DNA of 64,000 nt from Diphasiastrum complanatum (GCA_029204225.1 CM055112.1:29168703-29232702), one strand, 5' to 3'; counted from the stretch's first letter, positions 32,166 through 44,745 are shown. A program made the numbers and translations. Notes: generated by a model from the sequence alone, not told the origin.

Positions 32166-32661
32166 TCACACTCAGATGTGCGGAGAATAGAGATAAGAGA
32201 GAATAACTCACAGATTTATATTCACTTCGTCAATCTCTTCCATAAGCATAAACTCTTCTCTCTCGATGATTGAGACTGAAGTGTAAGATCAATATATGTT
32301 CTACGGGGCGAAAAAACACACCTCTAAAACAATAGGTGCGTCGCTCCCGCGAAAGGGTCTGGTTAACAATTAGAGTAAAAATACGTTCAACTATACCATA
32401 GCAGGTATACTTAACTATGAGTTAAAGTTACTCTAGTTTATTGTGTCTTTTTGTATCTAGTCGTTTCGTATGGACGACCTAGTAAAGGTTGTCCAAGACA
32501 ATGTCTTTTCTTTTTAAAGGTCTTGTTCTTAATTACAAGGCAAGTACTTAGGAGATATATTTTCGAAAAATGACTTAGGCCTCTTCATGATACTTAACCG
32601 GCTCATATCTTCATTTTCGAGTATATCATGCCATATTTATGTTGATATTCAATATTTAACA
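32145..32661. other. Possible solo LTR
   Basis: 517 bp bounded by TGTTA and TAACA, interrupting the upstream side of the integrase remnant. No target duplication and no primer site is visible, so this stays a guess. Otherwise the interval 32166-32714 is empty of genes. Confidence 0.25.
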
Positions 32662-32714
32662 CTTTCGTGGAATCACACATAATCCATTATCATCTGTCTT
32701 GTTGAATAGAAGCA

Positions 32715-32719
32715 CAGAG
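32715..32719. repeat. Copia B target duplication, left (CAGAG)
   Basis: CAGAG directly before the 5' LTR and again at 38572-38576 after the 3' LTR. Confidence 0.92.
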
Positions 32720-33372
32720 TGTGAAAAATTGTCAACTAGTAGTATTTTCCTAACTTGAGATTTTGTAGGCCTATGGCCAAATAAAAGTTAGAGATAGGTT
32801 CATACATGTATGTAGAGGCCCAAAGTATGTGTACACTACTTTTGAGGTCACATTAATTAGAGGAGGTCGAGTGTGGAGCTCTTCTATTGGCTCATAATTT
32901 GGTGCATTCCTATTTGACCAAATTTCTAGGTAGATGGGTGAATCCTATTGGACCCCAATTTTAGCCTATCATAAGACAAGTGGCCAAGAGGCACTATGGC
33001 TGCTATAAATAGCCATCTCCACGAGTATGTACACATCTCATATTCATTCTATTGAATGAATGTTATGCTCTTTGAAGATCCATCTTCTTCTCTCTCACTT
33101 TTTTGTTCATATCTTGCATTCTAGCCACTAGAATTGTGATTTCTTTGTTGCTATGGCTTCACACGTGTGAAATGCAGGTTGTAGGCTCTGAAGTACGGAC
33201 AGGGACAGCAAGTTTCTGTTTGTGGAAGCTTATGATCAGATTTTGATGTTTAGTTGATGTTTAGTATGCTTAACATCACAATTTCTATCATTTTTTCAAT
33301 CTAGATGTGCATAACTTCCATGGCCAAGATCTTTATGAAACTTTAGCATCTTTTGGATCTGAGTTTTTCACA
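32720..33372 (+). repeat. Copia B 5' LTR
   Basis: Starts TGTGAAAAATTG and ends GAGTTTTTCACA. A TATA box (CTATAAATA) at 33003-33011 marks the U3/R border, so transcription should start near 33040. The palindrome TCACACGTGTGA is at 33159-33170, downstream of the TATA box. Confidence 0.95.
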
Positions 33373-33384
33373 TGGTATCAGAGC
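33373..33384 (+). other. Copia B primer binding site
   Basis: TGGTATCAGAGC follows the LTR with no spacer: perfect plant initiator tRNA-Met site. Confidence 0.95.
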
Positions 33385-33972
33385 ATTAGGCGGCCAAATG
33401 TGCAGGTTTTGCCAGATTTAGAAGAGATTTGTGGGCGAGTTTGCTTTTGTAGCATTCCAATCAAGTTTCTAGCTAAAAATCTTGTTGATTTATGTGTAGA
33501 AATTGGATCTTTGTGATCAAAACATCATTTGTATGCATTTCAATTGAAGTAGGGCGAATTCCCTCTGTACTTATCAGAATAAGGAGACAAAATTTGTTTT
33601 AGAAAGAGGGAGATGCAAGATCCAACAAGATCCTATTAGTTTTCCATTCTAGCATATAGTTTTTTGATTCAATTTCTTGCTTCTTCATGTCAAAAACTTC
33701 AAAATTGATGTAACCCTCTGATTTTCAGTTTGCTGAATGATTCAAGAGTGTATTTCAATCTTAGGAGTGAGGGAAAAGCAAGTATATTGAGGTTTGGTCT
33801 TGGTTTGATCAAGAAATCATAAAACTAGTGGCTAAAATTGAGGAAAAAGTGAGGAAAAAGTAAGGTTTTAGGTTCCAAATCTTTGTGATTTCTTCTTGTG
33901 TTTCATTTGTTGATTCAAGAGAGTGCTTAGTGCATTGGAACAGGTCAAAGATCAGAGATCAATCATTGCAAC
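33385..33972 (+). other. Copia B untranslated leader
   Basis: Non-coding leader of about 590 bp up to the gag ATG; nothing else of note. Confidence 0.8.
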
Positions 33973-36900
33973 ATGGCTACAAATGGAGGCTACATGTTGG
34001 AAAGCAATGATAGGCTTACCTCCCTCAACTATTCTACTTGGAAAGTAAGGATGGAGTCTTTGCTTGAGATGAATGAGTTGATGGATATTGTTGTAGGTGT
34101 GGAGGAGAGACCTTTGGCACCTCAAGAACAATTGAGGTATGACAAGAGGGCAAAGAAAGCCCTTCACATGATCAAGATGAATGTGACAAATGAGCTTATC
34201 AAAGAGGTTGGTAAGTGCACATCATCTAGTGAAGCTTGGGAAGCCTTGAAGAAGGTTTATGAATCCAAGTCTACTTCTAGAGTGTTGACTTTAAGAAGGC
34301 AAATCTTTTCTTGTATGCAAAAGAAGAGTGAGAGTGGACATGCTTTTGTTTTGAGAGTTAAAGCATTGAATGATGAGTTAGCATGCATTAATGATGGCAT
34401 AAATAATGAGGAGCTTGTTCAAGTGATTCTCAATGGCTTGTTGGATGATCATGCTAATCTTGTTCAAAGTTATGCTATCCAAAAATGTTTACCAAGTGTT
34501 GGAGACTTGCAAGAGGTCTTGTTGGCTGAAGAATTCAGGTTGCAAGCAAGAGTGGGAGCATCTTCTACATCTCAAGGAGGAGAAGAGGAGGCAATGTTCT
34601 CTAAAGGCAAGTTCAAGGGCAAAGGTAAAAGCAATTGGTCTAAAGGGCAAGACCAAGGTGAGCACTCTACTTTTGGCAAAAAGAAGGATAGATCTAAGCT
34701 AAAATGTTTCTATTGTGGAGTCAAAGGGCATTTTGCTAGTGATTGTTTCAAGAAAAAGAGGGATCAAGGGGAAAAGCAAACCAATCTAACTATTGATGAG
34801 GGTGGGGATGAGCTTCTTTCAAATGATGCTTTTGTTATGTCATCTTGCTTGTTGGCTAATCATGGAGACATTGATCCTTGGTGGATTGATAGTGGAGCCA
34901 CTTCTCATATGACATATCATAAAGAGTATTTTTCATCTTTAATGGCATTTGATGGTGATAGGAAGGTAATCTATACCGCAAATGATGGTGAGTGTACAAT
35001 CAAGGGGATTGGCACAATTCCTATTTCACTTTCTACAAATAGGAATATAGAATTGAAAGATGTTTTGCTCATTCCATCCATTACCAAGAACTTACTTAGT
35101 GTAAGCCAAATGCTTGACAAAGGATTCAAAGTTGAGTTTGATGGTGATGCTTGCTTGATCAAAAAGGGGTGTAGTATCATTGCAAAAGGGAAAAGGCAAG
35201 GGAAATTGTTCAAGCTTGATGCATGTGTTGTTGCTAACCAAGTTGGATGCATGGCAAATGAACAAATGTCAATTCAAGAGGTATGGCATAAAAGGATGGG
35301 ACATCTCAACTACAAGGCCTTGGAGGTAATAGCCAAAAAGGAGGTAGTAAGGGGACTTCCCAAGTCTCTTACTTGCTTGAATCATGTTTGTGAAGAATGT
35401 GCTTTGTCTAAATCACATAGATTGCCATATACTAGATCTATATCTAGATCTAAGATGCCTTTTTCTCTCTTGCATTCGGATATTCATGGTGTTACTACAA
35501 TTAGCAATGGAGGTGCTAAGATGTATGTAACTTTCATTGATGATTTTAGTAGATTTTGTTGGGTTTATCTACTAAAGAGCAAGGATGAGGTGTTTGATGT
35601 GTTTGTCAAGTTCAAAGTTGCTATTGAGACTCAATTTACAACCAAAATCAAATGCTTGAGGAGCGACAATGGTGGTGAATACATTTCTAACAAATTCAAA
35701 GCCTTTTGCGATGAGCATGGGATCAAGAGGGAGTACACATGTCCAAGAACACCACAACAAAATGGAGTGGCCGAGAGGAAGAATAGAACCTTGTGTGAGA
35801 GTGCAAAGGCAATGAGATTGAATGCTAATCTTCCTAAACCTTTTTGGAGTGATGCTTTGTTGTGTGCAAATTTCCTATGCAATAGATGGCCAAGTGTTGT
35901 ATTGGAAGGAAAAACCCCTTTTGAAGCTTTGTTTGGTATGAAGCCTAATGTCAAGTTTCTAAGAACTTTTGGATGCATTTGCTACTTCAACATTACTCTT
36001 GATGATAGAACTAAGGAGGATCCATCTTCAAGAAAGGGCATTTTTGTTGGTTATAGTGAAGTAAGCAAAGCATATAGGATTTATGTTCCTTCAATCAAGA
36101 AAGTGTTCACAAGTAGGGATGTCATTTTTGATGAAAGTAACATTCCAAAAGTTGTTTCAAGTGATGATGGTGTTGTTGCAACTAATGTGCTTGATGACAA
36201 TGGAGTTGATGACACATTGGATGTGGATGTTGAAGAAGCCTCTTCAAGTCAAATTCCAAGGAGAACTCCAAGGCATAAAGTGAAACCCTCAAGGCTCACT
36301 TATGATGACAAAGGTAAGCAAGTGGTGGATGGATCCAACTATGCTTTCCTAACTTCTTTTGATGTACCTTCATGTGTAGATGAAGCAAGGCAAAAAGAGG
36401 AATGGATCCAAGCAATGGATCTTGAGTTTGAAGCACTTATGAAGAACAACACATGGAGATTGGTGGAGCTTCCAAAGGGCAAAAGTGCAATTGGATGCAA
36501 ATGGATCTTCAAGGTAAAGACAAATCAAGATGGATCTATCAACAAGTTGAAGGCAAGGTTGGTGGCTAAAGGTTATGCTCAAGAGCATGGCATTGACTAT
36601 GAGGAAACCTTTGCACCCGTGGCAAAGATGGTGAGCATAAGAGTAATCATTTCCCTTGCAACTCTTTATGGATGGGATCTTTGGCAATTAGACATTTCTA
36701 ATGCTTTCTTGAATGGTGATCTTGAAGAGGAAGTCTACATGGAGCAACCCGAGAGCTATGTTTCTCATAGCAAGCCTAATCATGTGTGTTTTCTACAAAA
36801 AAGTTTGTATGGTCTTAAGCAAGCACCAAGGAGTTGGTATGCTAGGCTTAACTCTTTTCTACTTTCTCAAAACTTCACTATGAGTGAGTATGATCATTCA

Positions 36901-37923
36901 CTTTACTTTAGAATTAGTGCTAATGATGTTACAATCCTTCTAATTTATGTGGATGACATTATTTTAAGTGGAGGGAACAAGGAAGATATAGAAGATATCA
37001 AGAAAGCACTAAAAAAGGAATTTGAAGTGCATGATCTTGGTCTTTTGAGCTATATCTTAGGAATAGAAGTAATTAGAACTTCTCAAATCACTTTTATTTC
37101 ACAAGAGAAGTATGCTATTTCTATTCTCAATAGATTTCATATGGTAGATGCAAATCCTATTGATACACCTATGGAATCACATGTAAAGCTAACTATAAGA
37201 GGTAATGAAAGATCCTTCGAGGACATTACTCTCTATAGGAAGCTAATAGGTTCTCTTATATATCTAACCATCACAAGACCTGATTTATCTTATTGTGTTG
37301 GTAGATTAAGCCAATTCATGCAAGATCCTAGCATAGAACATTGGAAACTAGGAAAGAGGATCTTGAGATACATCTCGGGAACAAAAGATTTTGGCATTGT
37401 TTATAGAGGCTCATCACCTAACTTATTTGGTTTTTCAGATTCAGATTTTGCAGGAGACCTTATGGATAGAAAATCCATAAATGCACATGCTATTTTCATA
37501 GGTGATGGAGCTATCTCATGGATGTCGAAGAAACAAGCAACTATATCACTTTCTTCTAGTGAGGCCGAGTACAAAGCTTTGACATCATGCACAAAGGAGA
37601 TGGTGTGGATCAAGAGGATGATTATGGAGCTTCATTTGCTGGATTTTTCAGAGAGTCCAATCATCTTTTGTGACAACCTTTCAGCCCAAAGTCTAGCAAG
37701 CAATCCGGTTTTCCATGCAAGGAGCAAACATATCGAGGTGGCTTACCATTTTGTGAGAGAACAAGTGTTGGCAAAAGAGATCAAGCTTGAACATGTCCCA
37801 TCAAAGGAATGTGTGGCTGATATCTTTACCAAAGCATTGGGAAAGGACTTATTTTTCAAGCATAGAACAAGTCTTGGTGTACTTTCTAAATCTATGCTAA
37901 AACTAGTTGAAGAGGGAGTGTGA
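33973..37923 (+). CDS. Copia B gag-pol polyprotein
   Basis: 1316 residues. Gag with UBN2-like helices 1-230; zinc knuckle CFYCGVKGHFASDC from residue 245; aspartic protease DSGATSHM at 306; HHCC zinc finger from His439; integrase core Asp523, Asp565, Glu601 (35 residues between the last two, the normal DD35E spacing); RT with LDISNAFLNGDLEEE and the YVDD box at 992-995; RNase H with DSDFAGD and a SSSEAEYKAL motif; end HARSKHIEVAYHFVRE...DIFTKAL. Gag and pol are in one frame, as usual for plant copia. The protein makes the virus-like particle and copies and integrates the element. The start codon is the first ATG after the leader with good homology. The stop TGA (37921-37923) is provided by the 3' LTR. 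Confidence 0.95.
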   Translation: MATNGGYMLESNDRLTSLNYSTWKVRMESLLEMNELMDIVVGVEERPLAPQEQLRYDKRAKKALHMIKMNVTNELIKEVGKCTSSSEAWEALKKVYESKSTSRVLTLRRQIFSCMQKKSESGHAFVLRVKALNDELACINDGINNEELVQVILNGLLDDHANLVQSYAIQKCLPSVGDLQEVLLAEEFRLQARVGASSTSQGGEEEAMFSKGKFKGKGKSNWSKGQDQGEHSTFGKKKDRSKLKCFYCGVKGHFASDCFKKKRDQGEKQTNLTIDEGGDELLSNDAFVMSSCLLANHGDIDPWWIDSGATSHMTYHKEYFSSLMAFDGDRKVIYTANDGECTIKGIGTIPISLSTNRNIELKDVLLIPSITKNLLSVSQMLDKGFKVEFDGDACLIKKGCSIIAKGKRQGKLFKLDACVVANQVGCMANEQMSIQEVWHKRMGHLNYKALEVIAKKEVVRGLPKSLTCLNHVCEECALSKSHRLPYTRSISRSKMPFSLLHSDIHGVTTISNGGAKMYVTFIDDFSRFCWVYLLKSKDEVFDVFVKFKVAIETQFTTKIKCLRSDNGGEYISNKFKAFCDEHGIKREYTCPRTPQQNGVAERKNRTLCESAKAMRLNANLPKPFWSDALLCANFLCNRWPSVVLEGKTPFEALFGMKPNVKFLRTFGCICYFNITLDDRTKEDPSSRKGIFVGYSEVSKAYRIYVPSIKKVFTSRDVIFDESNIPKVVSSDDGVVATNVLDDNGVDDTLDVDVEEASSSQIPRRTPRHKVKPSRLTYDDKGKQVVDGSNYAFLTSFDVPSCVDEARQKEEWIQAMDLEFEALMKNNTWRLVELPKGKSAIGCKWIFKVKTNQDGSINKLKARLVAKGYAQEHGIDYEETFAPVAKMVSIRVIISLATLYGWDLWQLDISNAFLNGDLEEEVYMEQPESYVSHSKPNHVCFLQKSLYGLKQAPRSWYARLNSFLLSQNFTMSEYDHSLYFRISANDVTILLIYVDDIILSGGNKEDIEDIKKALKKEFEVHDLGLLSYILGIEVIRTSQITFISQEKYAISILNRFHMVDANPIDTPMESHVKLTIRGNERSFEDITLYRKLIGSLIYLTITRPDLSYCVGRLSQFMQDPSIEHWKLGKRILRYISGTKDFGIVYRGSSPNLFGFSDSDFAGDLMDRKSINAHAIFIGDGAISWMSKKQATISLSSSEAEYKALTSCTKEMVWIKRMIMELHLLDFSESPIIFCDNLSAQSLASNPVFHARSKHIEVAYHFVREQVLAKEIKLEHVPSKECVADIFTKALGKDLFFKHRTSLGVLSKSMLKLVEEGV
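37909..37918 (+). other. Copia B polypurine tract
   Basis: GAAGAGGGAG directly before the 3' LTR, also coding for the last residues of the polyprotein. Confidence 0.88.
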
Positions 37924-38571
37924 AAAATTGTCAACTAGTAGTATTTTCCTAACTTGAGATTTTGTAGGCCTATGGCCAAATAAAAGTTAGAGATAGGTTC
38001 ATACATGTATGTAGAGGCCCAAAGTATGTGTACACTACTTTTGAGGTCACATTAATTAGAGGAGGTCGAGTGTGGAGCTCTTCTATTGGCTCATAATTTG
38101 GTGCATTCCTATTTGACCAAATTTCTAGGTAGATGGGTGAATCCTATTGGACCCCAATTTTAGCCTATCATAAGACAAGTGGCCAAGAGGCACTATGGCT
38201 GCTATAAATAGCCATCTCCACGAGTATGTACACATCTCATATTCATTCTATTGAATGAATGTTATGCTCTTTGAAGATCCATCTTCTTCTCTCTCACTTT
38301 TTTGTTCATATCTTGCATTCTAGCCACTAGAATTGTGATTTCTTTGTTGCTATGGCTTCACACGTGTGAAATGCAGGTTGTAGGCTCTGAAGTACGGACA
38401 GGGACAGCAAGTTTCTGTTTGTGGAAGCTTATGATCAGATTTTGATGTTTAGTTGATGTTTAGTATGCTTAACATCACAATTTCTATCATTTTTTCAATC
38501 TAGATGTGCATAACTTCCATGGCCAAGATCTTTATGAAACTTTAGCATCTTTTGGATCTGAGTTTTTCACA
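37919..38571 (+). repeat. Copia B 3' LTR
   Basis: 653 bp, identical by eye to 32720-33372, followed by CAGAG (38572-38576). The polyprotein stop lies at its bases 3-5. Confidence 0.95.
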
Positions 38572-38576
38572 CAGAG

Positions 38577-38964
38577 TCGATTGAGGAGCATGGCTTCCTT
38601 GATGGCGCCATTCGTAATTTGCATGCAAAAATCTGAAATCATGAACTATGAATATGAAAATTTGCGTAGACAAAAAGCCATGAATCTGAGAAAAAGTGTT
38701 GCGAAAATTTGAAACACTGATCTATTTGGTGCCACAAATTAACTCTGGTTATCTCTGTTAACCATGGTTTGACAATGCATATACATTAACGGTACATCAA
38801 TTTTCTCATCTCAACCATCTGTCATATTCATTTTCAATATTTTTGGGTCTCTTCGGGCAGTGATGAGCTGGAAGGGCAGGCCTCATCAACCAATAGCATT
38901 TTCACATGCTGCCCAACGAAACAACAATATATTTAAAAAGTTTTTATTTTATTTATATTTGGAA
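38577..38964. other. Flank of copia B, no clear gene
   Basis: Joined across copia B to the sequence before 32715. A short readable stretch (YEYENLRRQKAMNLRK, about 38645-38695) cannot be assigned. Confidence 0.35.
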
Positions 38965-39088
38965 AATTCTACGTTACGTAGAACCCCGAAGCCAATCGGT
39001 CCACATGGCAACGAAAATAAAAAATAAAATAAAAAAGCATTTTTTTCAAAGGCCCTCGTCGGGCTCTAAGTTTCTCTAATGCATATAC
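38965..39088 (+). repeat. Dispersed repeat with ACGTTACGT core
   Basis: TCTACGTTACGTAGAA at 38969, then CCACATGG, AAAAGC..TTTCAAAGGCCC and TTTCTCTAATG. The same ordered blocks occur at about 44610-44745 in the same direction. Nature unknown; perhaps a small insertion sequence or a piece of a larger repeat. Confidence 0.5.
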
Positions 39089-40177
<1,089 letters not shown>

Positions 40178-41214
40178 CTCCCTCTTAATCTGAATCCATG
40201 AATGCCTTGACCTTTAAACTTAGTTCTGCACAAAACTTTCTGTGTGCATCCAAGCTTAATGCTTTAGTAAAAATATCTGCTATCATATCTTGCGTTCGAC
40301 AAGATATGACAGCAGATAAAGCAGTAGCACTTTCATTATCACAAAATAATAATGTCGAAGCATATTGATTCAGATTGATATCCGAAAGTAAGTTTCTCAA
40401 CCAAACTGCTTTCTTAGTTGCTTGTGAGGCTGCGATATACTCTGATTCTGTAGAAGATAAAGCTATCAAAGATTGCTTACGACTGTTCCAGAAAACAGGA
40501 CTATTGTTGAGGAAGAATGTGAAATCAAAAGTAGATTTTTGAGTGCTTACATATCCTACCCAACTTGCATCTGTGTAACCACTGAGTAAATTGAGTTTGT
40601 CGTCATTGACTACTCCATAACAAATGCAAAAGTCTATAGTACCTCAAAATATCTCATGACCCTGATAAGAGCCTTCCAATCTGTTATACTATACCAAGGT
40701 TAGTCATAAGCTGATTTAGGAAACTGATTGCAAAAGCTATGTCTGTTGGCCTGGTACAGATCATTGAGTACATAAGAGATCCTATTATCGAATGATACGG
40801 ATACTCTCGCATATGTTCTTTCTCTTTGATTGTTCGGGGACACTAGTCCTTCGACAATTTGAGACCTGGTTCCATTGGTGAGAGAGCTAACTTGCAATTA
40901 ATCAAATTATATCTGACTAACATATTGTAGATGTACCTCTGCTGAGTAATGTAAATCAACTTTCGATTTTTGTCTCTATGGATTTGAATACCAAGGCAGA
41001 AATGAGCTTCGCCCAGATCAGTCGTCAAACTCGGAAGATAACATTAACTTGTCTTCTTTTATCAGATTGATATTGTTGTCGAAGAGCAATGTGTCATCCA
41101 CATACAAAGTGACTATGATAAAAGACTACTACATTGTCTTGAAGTAAACATTAGAATCTGAAGAGCTTGGTGTATAGCCATGATCAATAAGAAAAGTATT
41201 GATTCTTTGAAACT
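40178..41214 (-). pseudogene. Copia relic E (RT and RNase H)
   Basis: On minus: RT remnant with LYVDDTLLF, TDLGEAHFCLGIQIHRDKN and ITQQRYIYNMLVRYNL, then RNase H with ALSSTESEYIAASQATKKAV and DNESATALS, directly joined to MIADIFTKALS. The HARTKHI-type segment between is deleted. Stops and frameshifts throughout. Followed on minus by its 3' LTR. On its upstream side it is cut by a D-family LTR. Confidence 0.85.
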
Positions 41215-41413
41215 GTCATGTGCCATACCTCTCAATAGTATTATTTAATCTACATTGGTCTCTTAGTGGCCTATTATCCTTATTAATTACTTTGAAGGGC
41301 CTAAAGAAGGAACCACCTTGTTCTTAAGGCTAATAGCTCCTTTTGGGCCTACAAAGCTTACAATGGATATTATATTGCCTTGAAAAGCATTGATGTACTA
41401 AAAGTACATGACA
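41215..41413 (-). repeat. D-family LTR with internal deletion
   Basis: Both ends are present (TGTCATGTGCCATACC at left; ...AGTACATGACA at right), but the middle 350 bp is gone. Its start on minus follows the purine tract at 41414-41425. Confidence 0.7.
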
Positions 41414-42165
41414 CTCCCCCTACTTAAATATTTTTGTCCTAAAAAATGAAGACGCTTGTCTGATCAGCTTGATCGCCTTGGTTAAGTAGTCAGGATTGAT
41501 GAGGATGTGTCGTCCACAAAATTATTGCCTCATTACAGATCCAAAGCTGTCGAATTAAATCCATTTTGTTAGCTTCAGACTATAATCCTTGTTCTCATGA
41601 AGGAGAAAGATGGCCGAAGAAGAGATGGATGAAAAATCATATTGCCTTTTTGACAGTCAAATCGCAATATCCTCGTTTGTCTGCTTCTTCGACATCGTAA
41701 TAAATTGGATGATTTTTATAGTCACTTTGTTGCTCAATCCAAATGCTTTGATGATAACCATTAATCTTGAATTTGAAGTGTTAAGATCCCATATGGAAGA
41801 AATATCATCAAGATCACAATCCAATATAGAGATAAATGAGATTGGACTGATCAACTTCGAAGATGACAAATGATATTCAAAATGAATATTCATTTCCAAC
41901 AAGATAAAGTGAATGAGGTGTTGGAAAAGAGTGATGACATCTCTTTCATTCCAAGTCTCTACGAAAAATCTTTCATAGATTACATTATCATGTTCAAAAA
42001 TATTGATGTCACCAATATTTTGGACCACAAACTGGAAATCGTGATATAATGGATCTTTGATTGTTTGTCCAATCTCATAGCTAGGACAATTTCCAGCTTG
42101 TATAATACAAGTTTCATCACATTCCGTTGTGCACTCTATATTGAATGTAAAAAATTCATATAGAT
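41414..42165 (-). pseudogene. D-family 3' internal fragment
   Basis: Homologous to 13372-14600. The minus-strand frame 42028-41657 (IGDINIFEHDNVIYERFFVE, WNERDVITL) parallels MGAFDNIFIFDND...TGRNEEISL of the larger copy, showing that this protein segment is the conserved part of the D family. Ends at copia relic F. Confidence 0.65.
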
Positions 42166-43958
42166 CAGTTTTGTCTTGGTCTATTAGCTACAGAAGCCAA
42201 GCAACCAAAATACCTGTCATCAGACTAGACCAAGCCAGCTCGAGCAGATCTGGAGAAATTCAAGAAAAAGCATCATCGCATCCTAGTCAATCAAATGTCC
42301 GTAGATCCTCACGGACTCGAACAGCTCCTCAGAGGTATACAACTCAATCATTCTGGACTTCATCATAAGAACCAGAGACCCTAGCCAAAGCAATTAACTC
42401 CAAGGATGTTGTGAAGTGACAAGAAGCTATGGAAAGCGGTGCAACTCACTTTTGACGAACCATACCTGAACACTGGTTGACTTTCCCACTCACAAGAGAG
42501 CTATTGACAACAAGTGAATCTTCAAGAAGAAGATCAACTCTGATGGTTCCAATGCTAAATGGAAAGCATGGCTGGTGGCTAAAGAATTCACTCAAGTCCA
42601 AGGAGTGGATTATCAAAAAAAATTCAATTTTGTTATCAAGATGCAGTCGATTAGGACTCTGATTGCGTTAACAGCCATGGAAGACCTCGACATACACCAA
42701 ATGGATGTCAAGACATCATTTCTCAACGACAACATCGAGGAAGAGCTGTATACCTTCCAACCGGAAGGATTTGAAGTCAAAGGCCAAGAGCACAAAGTGT
42801 GCAAGCTGCACAAAGCAATCTATGGTCTAAAACATGCCGCAAGAGCATGGGTTGATAGAATCAACGATTATCTCACTCAATTGGGTTTCGAAAAAAATTT
42901 AGTTGACTGTAATGTTTATTCGAAGAATATAGGCACCAATTCAGTTCACATAGCTCTTTACGTAGATGATGTATTTATCTTGTCTAACAACACTCTCTTC
43001 TGCACACTACTAAGAGTGATCTGTCAAAGAAATTTGACATGACTGATTTAGGAATTGTCCATTCTTTTCTAGGAATTCACATTACTAGAAATAGACTTCA
43101 GAAGAAGATCTATCTTAGCTAGCAGAAATATCTAAAAGGCATTTTAGAAAAATTTCATATGTCTGATTGCAAACCAATTGATACTCCAATGGATACAAGT
43201 ATAGTATTGACTAAACCTACTTGTTCTGATTCTGATAGTGAAGTACTCGACTTAGCGAAGTACACTTATCATTCACTTATAGGATCTCTGATGTATGTAA
43301 TGTTGTGTACTAGAACAAATTTAGCATGCATTGTTATCATGTTAAGTCAATTCATGTCCAGTCCTAGGATCTCTAATTGGAAAGTATTAAAGAGAGTGAT
43401 GAGATATATTCAAGGAAGTTTAGATCACGTTTTATGATGGAAATGCTATCGAATCACTCATCCTATGAGGCTACTCCAACTCAAATTGAGGAGGAACAGT
43501 CTCTACCAGAAAATCTACCTCCGAGTTCTGTTTCATCTATCAAGGGGACCGATTTCGTGGAACTCAACAAAGCAGAAATCAGTTATGCTTTCTTCAACCG
43601 AGGCAGAGTACATCACAACGTGTCAAGCTTTAAAATAAGCTGTATGGATTAGGTTATTACTTCACGACTTACAGCACACTCAATTCAATGCTACTACCAT
43701 TCTGTGTGACAACTTGAACTGTATTTCACTATCATTGAATCCCAGATTTCATAGCAAATCCAAGCACATAGAAATCTAGTATCATTTCATTCGGGAGAAA
43801 GTTTTCTCAGGGAAAAGTGATCCTTCAATACTGCTCCACAACAAAAATGGTTGTAGACATCTTCATCAAAGCGCTTCCTAGGATCAAGCATCAGAAGTTC
43901 TTCGACATGCTGAACCTAATGAAGATACCAAGGCACCAACCGTGACTTTAAGGGGGAC
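42166..43958 (+). pseudogene. Copia relic F (linker, RT, RNase H)
   Basis: Pre-RT linker RRSSRTRTAPQRYTTQ, RT with KEFTQVQGVDYQKKF, IHQMDVKTSFLNDNIEEELY, KAIYGLKHAARAW and the YVDD box intact (ALYVDDVFI), then DLGIVHSFLGIHITRN and KPIDTPMD; RNase H is partly deleted with STEAEYITTCQAL and HSKSKHIEI readable. Several frameshifts. It ends in the purine tract TTTAAGGGGGAC before an LTR start at 43959. Confidence 0.85.
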
Positions 43959-44597
43959 TGTTGGAAATTAAGTCCATAGTCCTTGGTGAATGACTATTTC
44001 TATTTCAAGATTCTTCTTGCACATTTATTGATCGTTGATCTAGGGTCAGGTGAAACCAACTTTGGTTCTACTTCTGCTCATCTGATATCTGCAGGAATCA
44101 TAACTTAGACAGCCAAATTATTTGAAAAATGTCTACAACGGGCTTCCGGCTGATCTCCAGCAAAGGGTAACCAATCCTATTATAGTTCAGATGTTAAGTT
44201 CAATAATTTGAAAATCAGTAAAGACTTGGCTATCTCGAAGAACTTCCACGAATTAGCATTTAGAACAACTCTGCAGAAATACACTAAGTGTCGCAACAGT
44301 CTACAAAAATACTCTAATTGTCGCAACAGTCTGTAGAAATGAACTGGTCAACTGTGCTTGAAAGAGATATCGGGTTGACCAAGTGTTGACCGACCAAAAC
44401 TTTGATTGGCCATAACTTCTTCACCGTAGCTCAGAACAGGGTCATGTTCTTGAAAAGCTCTCATCGAGGGCTTTCTAATGGCACTGTAATCGTCTCAATG
44501 CGAGTTGTTGTTGCTGAGTTGCATACTATACTACAGATAAAATGGCTTATTTACGGGCTGCCCCCAATGCAAAATTACAATTCTTTTAAAAAGAAAA
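43959..44597 (+). repeat. Copia F 3' LTR (right end unclear)
   Basis: Starts TGTTGGAAATTAAG after the purine tract. It contains three short degenerate repeats (CGCAACAGTCTACAAAAATAC type, 44268-44345) and a single copy of the alternating-array module. I could not find its CA end. Confidence 0.55.
44354..44373. repeat. Single inverted-array module
   Basis: GTGCTTGAAAGAGATATCGG, the reverse form of the module found in arrays upstream of gene X, H3-Ulp1 and D elements, here alone in an LTR. Confidence 0.55.
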
Positions 44598-44609
44598 GAA
44601 AATCAATAT

Positions 44610-44745
44610 GAAGGAGCTACGTTACGTAGATTTTAAATTTGAGTGTTTTGATTGGACTATGTGGAAGAAACTTTTGAGAAAAAATATAAAAAGTGTCTTT
44701 TTGAAAGGCTCCTTTTGTACTCAAATTTTCTCTAATGTAAGTTGT
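44610..44745 (+). repeat. Dispersed repeat, second copy
   Basis: GCTACGTTACGTAGAT followed by the same ordered blocks as 38965-39088. Confidence 0.5.

Larger units (their letters stand above)
32720..38571 (+). mobile_element. Complete Ty1/copia element B
   Basis: 5852 bp with two 653-bp LTRs that I read as identical, 5-bp target duplications, primer site, one uninterrupted 1316-codon polyprotein, and a polypurine tract. All catalytic motifs are present. Identical LTRs mean a very recent insertion. This is the only element in the window that could be active. Confidence 0.95.
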
